A stretch of DNA of 64,000 nt from Sindora glabra (Eukaryota > Streptophyta > Magnoliopsida > Fabales > Fabaceae): assembly GCA_020226215.1 (NCBI GenBank), contig CM035235.1, forward strand, positions 47,397,511-47,461,510, written 5' to 3'. Below the pieces are notes generated by a model. The model did no database searches, was not told the DNA's origin, and worked only from the letters and a program-made list of their open reading frames with translations. Position 1 is the first letter of the stretch. Each line of letters begins with the position of its first letter. Of this stretch, positions 60,431-64,000 are shown piece by piece. A program made the position numbers and the translations under genes.

Positions 60431-62329
60431 AAAGAAGTCCCCAAATTAATATGAACTATGACATCTTGTAAAAACATTGCATGATTTTATGTACGTCACT
60501 AGGATACCTCCATAAAAACGTTAAAAAGTTTTTGAGAATACGTATCAAAGCAATATCTTAACTAGAATAATGGAAACCCTTGTTCTTTACAATTTTAGTA
60601 ATTATAGACAGCCATCATAGTGTTAATGATCACAAGACACGGCTTATTTAAATACCAAATGGTGTGAAATTGTATGATAATTATAGTTATTTAGATAAGA
60701 CCAGAAATAGTGAGAATCTCATCACTATTAGGCTATATGTACACTCTTTATTAGCCGAAGAATTACATCATGCTTTAACCTGTAAATAACAAAAAACATA
60801 TTCTCTCTATCTAACTTACATCGATTAACTACTATTCTAAGCCTCCTAGAAGCATGTGTTTTCCGGGAAGATTAATATTGGAGTGTGCTTGATGAACCAA
60901 CTTCATTGTGCACTACTAATCATTTGTTGTCTACACAGATCGTTCAACTGGTTGACATTTTCCGAAGATATCAAAGCCCCGCCGCCTGAGCAACTTATCC
61001 AACTGATCCTTCAAATAGGGAACTTAAATGAATTATGAATGCATGATATTATTGATCATGTCAGAAGTTCAAGCAAGAAACTAGGAAAACTAAAACAATT
61101 AATTCTGTCCAAGAAAGCCATAATATTCATTTATGAAAGATAAGAGTTTTCCTAAATACGTTTTTTTTTTTTTCAATTTGAGATATTCTAAAGTCATTCT
61201 CTCTCATTTATTATACAGTCCCCGATTTTATGAACACCCTCGGTTATTAGGTGAAATGTATAATACATTTTCATTTTAAGAGTCCATCGTACTTTTATTA
61301 GGAGATAGAAGGAGAAAAACATTTTTGTTTATATTTAAATTGCGTTGTCTTTGTGCGGAGGAATTCTTGATCTCTTGTATAAATATATAAGAATTTTATA
61401 TACCTCCTTAAAAATTGATCATGTCATCAATTTTCACAAAAGCACTATTTATCATATTATGAAGCAATAACATAATAAATGATGAAGATCTCATTAAATA
61501 TGAGTCAGTCACAAATTTCTGCAATAAACTACTTAGCATATATACCACTACATTGTAGATTTAATAACAAAAAGTTTTGTCTAACACTTACCTTGACCTG
61601 TGACCGTATTTATGCTCCTACTTCAGCTACCACCGTTTTCCAATTCTTGTGCTTTGGTTTGAATAACCCATCCACAATAGTTCACTATGTCTCTAGCATT
61701 TTCACCCATAGCTTTGAGAATGCCATATGGAATATTAACTTCAATTTTTCATATTCTACTTTTCATGTCTACTTTAATGCATTTGTATTTTCCACTTCCA
61801 TTTTTTATAGAGTTGGAAGAAGTTGTCAAATGCATAAGATTATAAAACAATAGAAAAGAGTATAACAAAAAAATAAATAAAAAGTTACCATTCAATTATA
61901 ATAACTTCATTAACAATTGATCTTGAAGGATGTGGGTTTGAGACTAGTTCCCTTTAAATTTCTTGTTATTGCTAAATTTGGACATCTTTGATTTTCATCC
62001 ACATGTGATGACTACAAATGCTAATGAGATGTGACTTCATCATTTCATTCTACTATAGTTTTTGTTGCATGTGAACAAGTGGTTTTTCCTTTACCTCTTC
62101 CTCATCTAGACCCAATCATATCTTACAAAATCATAAAATAATTTTATCAATATACATTAATTTGTAAGTTGAAATGATATAACTATTATAATAAAAATTT
62201 AACGCCTAATTTCAATTTTTAAAAGAAATAAAATTACATATCTAATTAAATTACCAATATCATGTTAACCAAATTAGTGTATTAACTTTTAGCCACTAGA
62301 AAAAGTATTTTCAAATATGGTATCTTCTT
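60431..62329. other. Region between the two CACTA genes, no clear coding sequence
   Basis: I could not assign exons here. The N-terminal part of the Transposase_24 gene may lie in it. The plus-strand frame at 61,479-61,853 is on the wrong strand and has no recognisable domain. The rest is AT-rich. Confidence 0.4.
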
Positions 62330-64000
62330 CATGCTGGTCTTCAATACTAATAAAACCCTCATCATTTATGTTGTCATTGATAAAATCATCTTTTAGATCA
62401 TTTCCTTGTTACCTTCCAACACTAATGCTTTCTGGTTGAGCATCATACTTAAGTAACACCATTGTAATATCATTATCAATGTTTATATTACATTGCTCAT
62501 TTTCTACCTCCACTTGTTAGTAAGCATCCTCTTCATTTGCTAATATGTCATCATCAATTATTATCATCCTTTCCTTAAGGCAAGGGCATATTATAAAGAT
62601 TGCGAGGATTTATCTTTATAACAAGTAACCAATCTTTATCTGCAATGTCTTCTACATAAAACATGCTAACACAAATGGATCGTTTGTATTCAAAGAAGCA
62701 TTCACATTCACCCTTATGAATCCAAATTTGTTAATTTTATATCCTTTTTTGAAACAAGCCATATCCCACTGGTGACATTTGAATAGATATACTTTGTTGT
62801 TTCCTCCATAAGATAACTCAAATATGTCTTTTGTTACACCATTGTACTTTTTCTTATAATCCATATTATCTCCCTTCACAAGAACTCTACTATTTTGGCT
62901 TTTCCTTTGCATAGCATGATCTTTTGTATGAAACTTAAATCTATTAACTATATATGTTGCATAGTGGTGTGCCACTCTTAATGGACCTATTGCTAAGCTT
63001 AACAGGTTTTCATTTGCAAGCCCTTTTGCATGTAACATTAAAATATAATGAAAAATGAAAACAACTAAATAAAAAAAAAGACATAATAATATGAAAATAA
63101 TTCAAGATTTTTTAAAAATGAAGCCTATCTGTTCATAGAACAAGCTATGAAACTCTTTATTATGACTTTTTAAGGCATTTCATTTTGTGTCTCTGTCGAT
63201 TTATCTTTTTTGTTCCCTACAATTAAAATTCTTTATGAATATGATGTAAAATTTTACATAGAAAATTTTTTTATATCAAGGAATGAGCTTAAACCTACTT
63301 AATGAATGGCAAAATCTCTTCACAATTTTGAAGCACATGTATAAGAGCTTAATCAAACTCTTCATTTGAAAGACTGATTGATTTATAAGATCCTTTTGCT
63401 CTCCTATCTTTTCTAAAAATTGATATCCCACCATGTGACATTCCTCCATCATCATTTCTTTGAGTTTTATTAAATTTTGTTGGAATGCTTTTCAAATATC
63501 TAGAACAAAATGTAAAGGCACTCCTCTAGAAGATAAACTTCTATTATTGAACCCTCTAGATGAGCCTTATTATGGACATAAGATTTTAATGTTCATGAAC
63601 ACCTACACATATAATATAAAGTAGTTAATGAAAGTAATCACTTGCAATGTGAAACTCATTTATTTGAGCCAAATTTAAAGGAAATACCTTTCAATAGGAT
63701 ACATCTATCAATAATGAATAAGTTCACTTGACTTTTGTTTCCCATGCCAAGTGTATTGGCAAATGAATCGTGATATCAAAAAAAGGGAAGTGGAAATATG
63801 GTTTATAAATTGCATAAAGTCAACACAATTTGCTTTTCAAGGCAATCTAGCTCTTCCATTTCAAGCACTTGCAACACAAAATTTTAAAAAAATGACCTAA
63901 CTCTAAGATACTTCCACACACTTCCTTAGGCAATAATCCTTGTAAAGCAATTAAAAGAATTTGTTGTAACAATATATGATGATCATGACACTTCAATCCA
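62330..64000 (-). pseudogene. CACTA TNP2-type transposase, C-terminal half (DUF4218 and DUF4216)
   Basis: The minus strand reads the part of a TNP2-type transposase after its catalytic core, which lies beyond the window. DUF4218 begins at the edge (HILLQQILLIALQGLLPKEV; FFDITIHLPIHLAWE) and continues with MYPIER. A GT-AG intron follows (63,603-63,687), then LKSYVHNKAHLEGSI and EVYLLEEC, then SRYLKSIPTKFNKTQ and LIHVLQNCEEILPF (to about 63,300). DUF4216 follows in one open stretch, 63,038-62,652 (YIVNRFKFHTKDHAMQRKSQ; VYLFKCHQWD; VNVNASLNTNDPFVLA), and goes on as YVEDIADKDWLLVIKINPRN. Stops lie at about 63,700 (expected Trp), 63,597 (expected Arg) and 63,505. The first two are TAG for TGG and TGA for CGA, both explained by C-to-T change. 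A few fixed stops mean it is probably dead, but it is young. Confidence 0.85.
63603..63687 (-). other. Intron in the TNP2-type transposase gene
   Basis: The minus strand reads GAAAG|GTATTTCC at the start and TATGTGTAG|GTGTTC at the end, 85 bases. It joins MYPIER to the TLKSYV segment, which are adjacent in the family (pattern YPIER-L--LK-YV). Confidence 0.7.

Larger units (their letters stand above)
58942..64000 (-). mobile_element. CACTA (En/Spm) element, minus strand, runs off the window
   Basis: Two CACTA-type genes lie on the minus strand in the order seen in plant En/Spm-like elements: a TNP2-type transposase gene (from beyond 64,000 to about 62,330) and then a Transposase_24 gene (60,430-59,150). 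CACTATAATGTCTATTG at 58,942 is a good candidate for the left terminus because it lies just past the last gene. The other end is outside the window, so neither TIR nor target duplication can be checked. Confidence 0.7.

Noticed and set aside
61479..61853. 124-codon plus-strand frame
   Set aside because: Lies opposite to the CACTA genes, has no recognisable domain, and its length is not remarkable in this composition.
1..64000. CRISPR arrays, bacterial operons, prophage, tRNA or rRNA genes
   Set aside because: No regularly spaced repeat-spacer array, no bacterial-style gene clusters, and no tRNA or rRNA sequence was recognised on either strand.

Overview
This window looks like nuclear DNA from a flowering plant, probably a dicot, in a gene-poor and repeat-rich (heterochromatin-like) region. 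It is strongly AT-rich. Every long stretch of coding similarity I recognise belongs to plant transposable elements: Ty1/copia retrotransposons, large solo LTRs of Ty3/gypsy type, CACTA (En/Spm) DNA transposons, one hAT-type non-autonomous element and several MITE-like elements. I found no intact host gene, no tRNA or rRNA gene, and no bacterial, phage or CRISPR feature. Most open frames in the window are chance AT-rich ORFs or broken transposon pieces.

Layout. 1-1,592: 3' end of a copia element (RNase H remnant plus LTR), entered from the left edge. 1,593-7,064: AT-rich DNA with old tandem repeats and no gene. 7,065-18,027: a graveyard of CACTA-like elements, with a decayed Transposase_24 gene on the minus strand (9,540-10,870), subterminal-repeat-like motifs and a promoter/exon module near 16.4-17.0 kb. 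18,828-21,170: a solo LTR with a perfect 5-bp target duplication (ATTAG). 22.2-25.4 kb: an inverted copy of the 16-kb CACTA module. 25,422-38,661: a minus-strand copia element whose 5' LTR was invaded by a second LTR element (33,863 to about 38,450), itself invaded by a solo LTR (34,332-37,266, target duplication AAAAT) of the same family as the 18.8-kb one. 38,667-39,936: end and LTR of another copia. 40-43.4 kb: MITEs and small repeats. 43,729-49,260: the best-preserved copia (+), target duplication AAATC. 50,273-51,057: hAT-type element. 51,438-51,986: small TIR element. 52,142-56,426: full-length minus-strand copia inserted in a gene-like stretch. 56.6-58.9 kb: microsatellite and duplicated AT-rich DNA. 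58,942 to the right edge: a minus-strand CACTA element with a Transposase_24 gene and a TNP2-type transposase gene (DUF4218 and DUF4216 regions) that runs off the window.

How the parts relate. Each copia element carries its own gag-protease-integrase-RT-RNase H polyprotein between LTRs that supply the promoter; all are interrupted by stops and frameshifts, so none looks autonomous. The two solo LTRs are left by LTR-LTR recombination. The CACTA transposase genes would act on CACTA termini, but the copies here are broken too. The nesting gives a relative order of events: the 25-38 kb copia first, then the LTR element in its 5' LTR, then the solo-LTR element inside that. I see no undescribed functional system; the most unusual items are the triple nesting, the conserved unidentified exon/promoter module in inverted orientation, and the palindrome array in one solo LTR.
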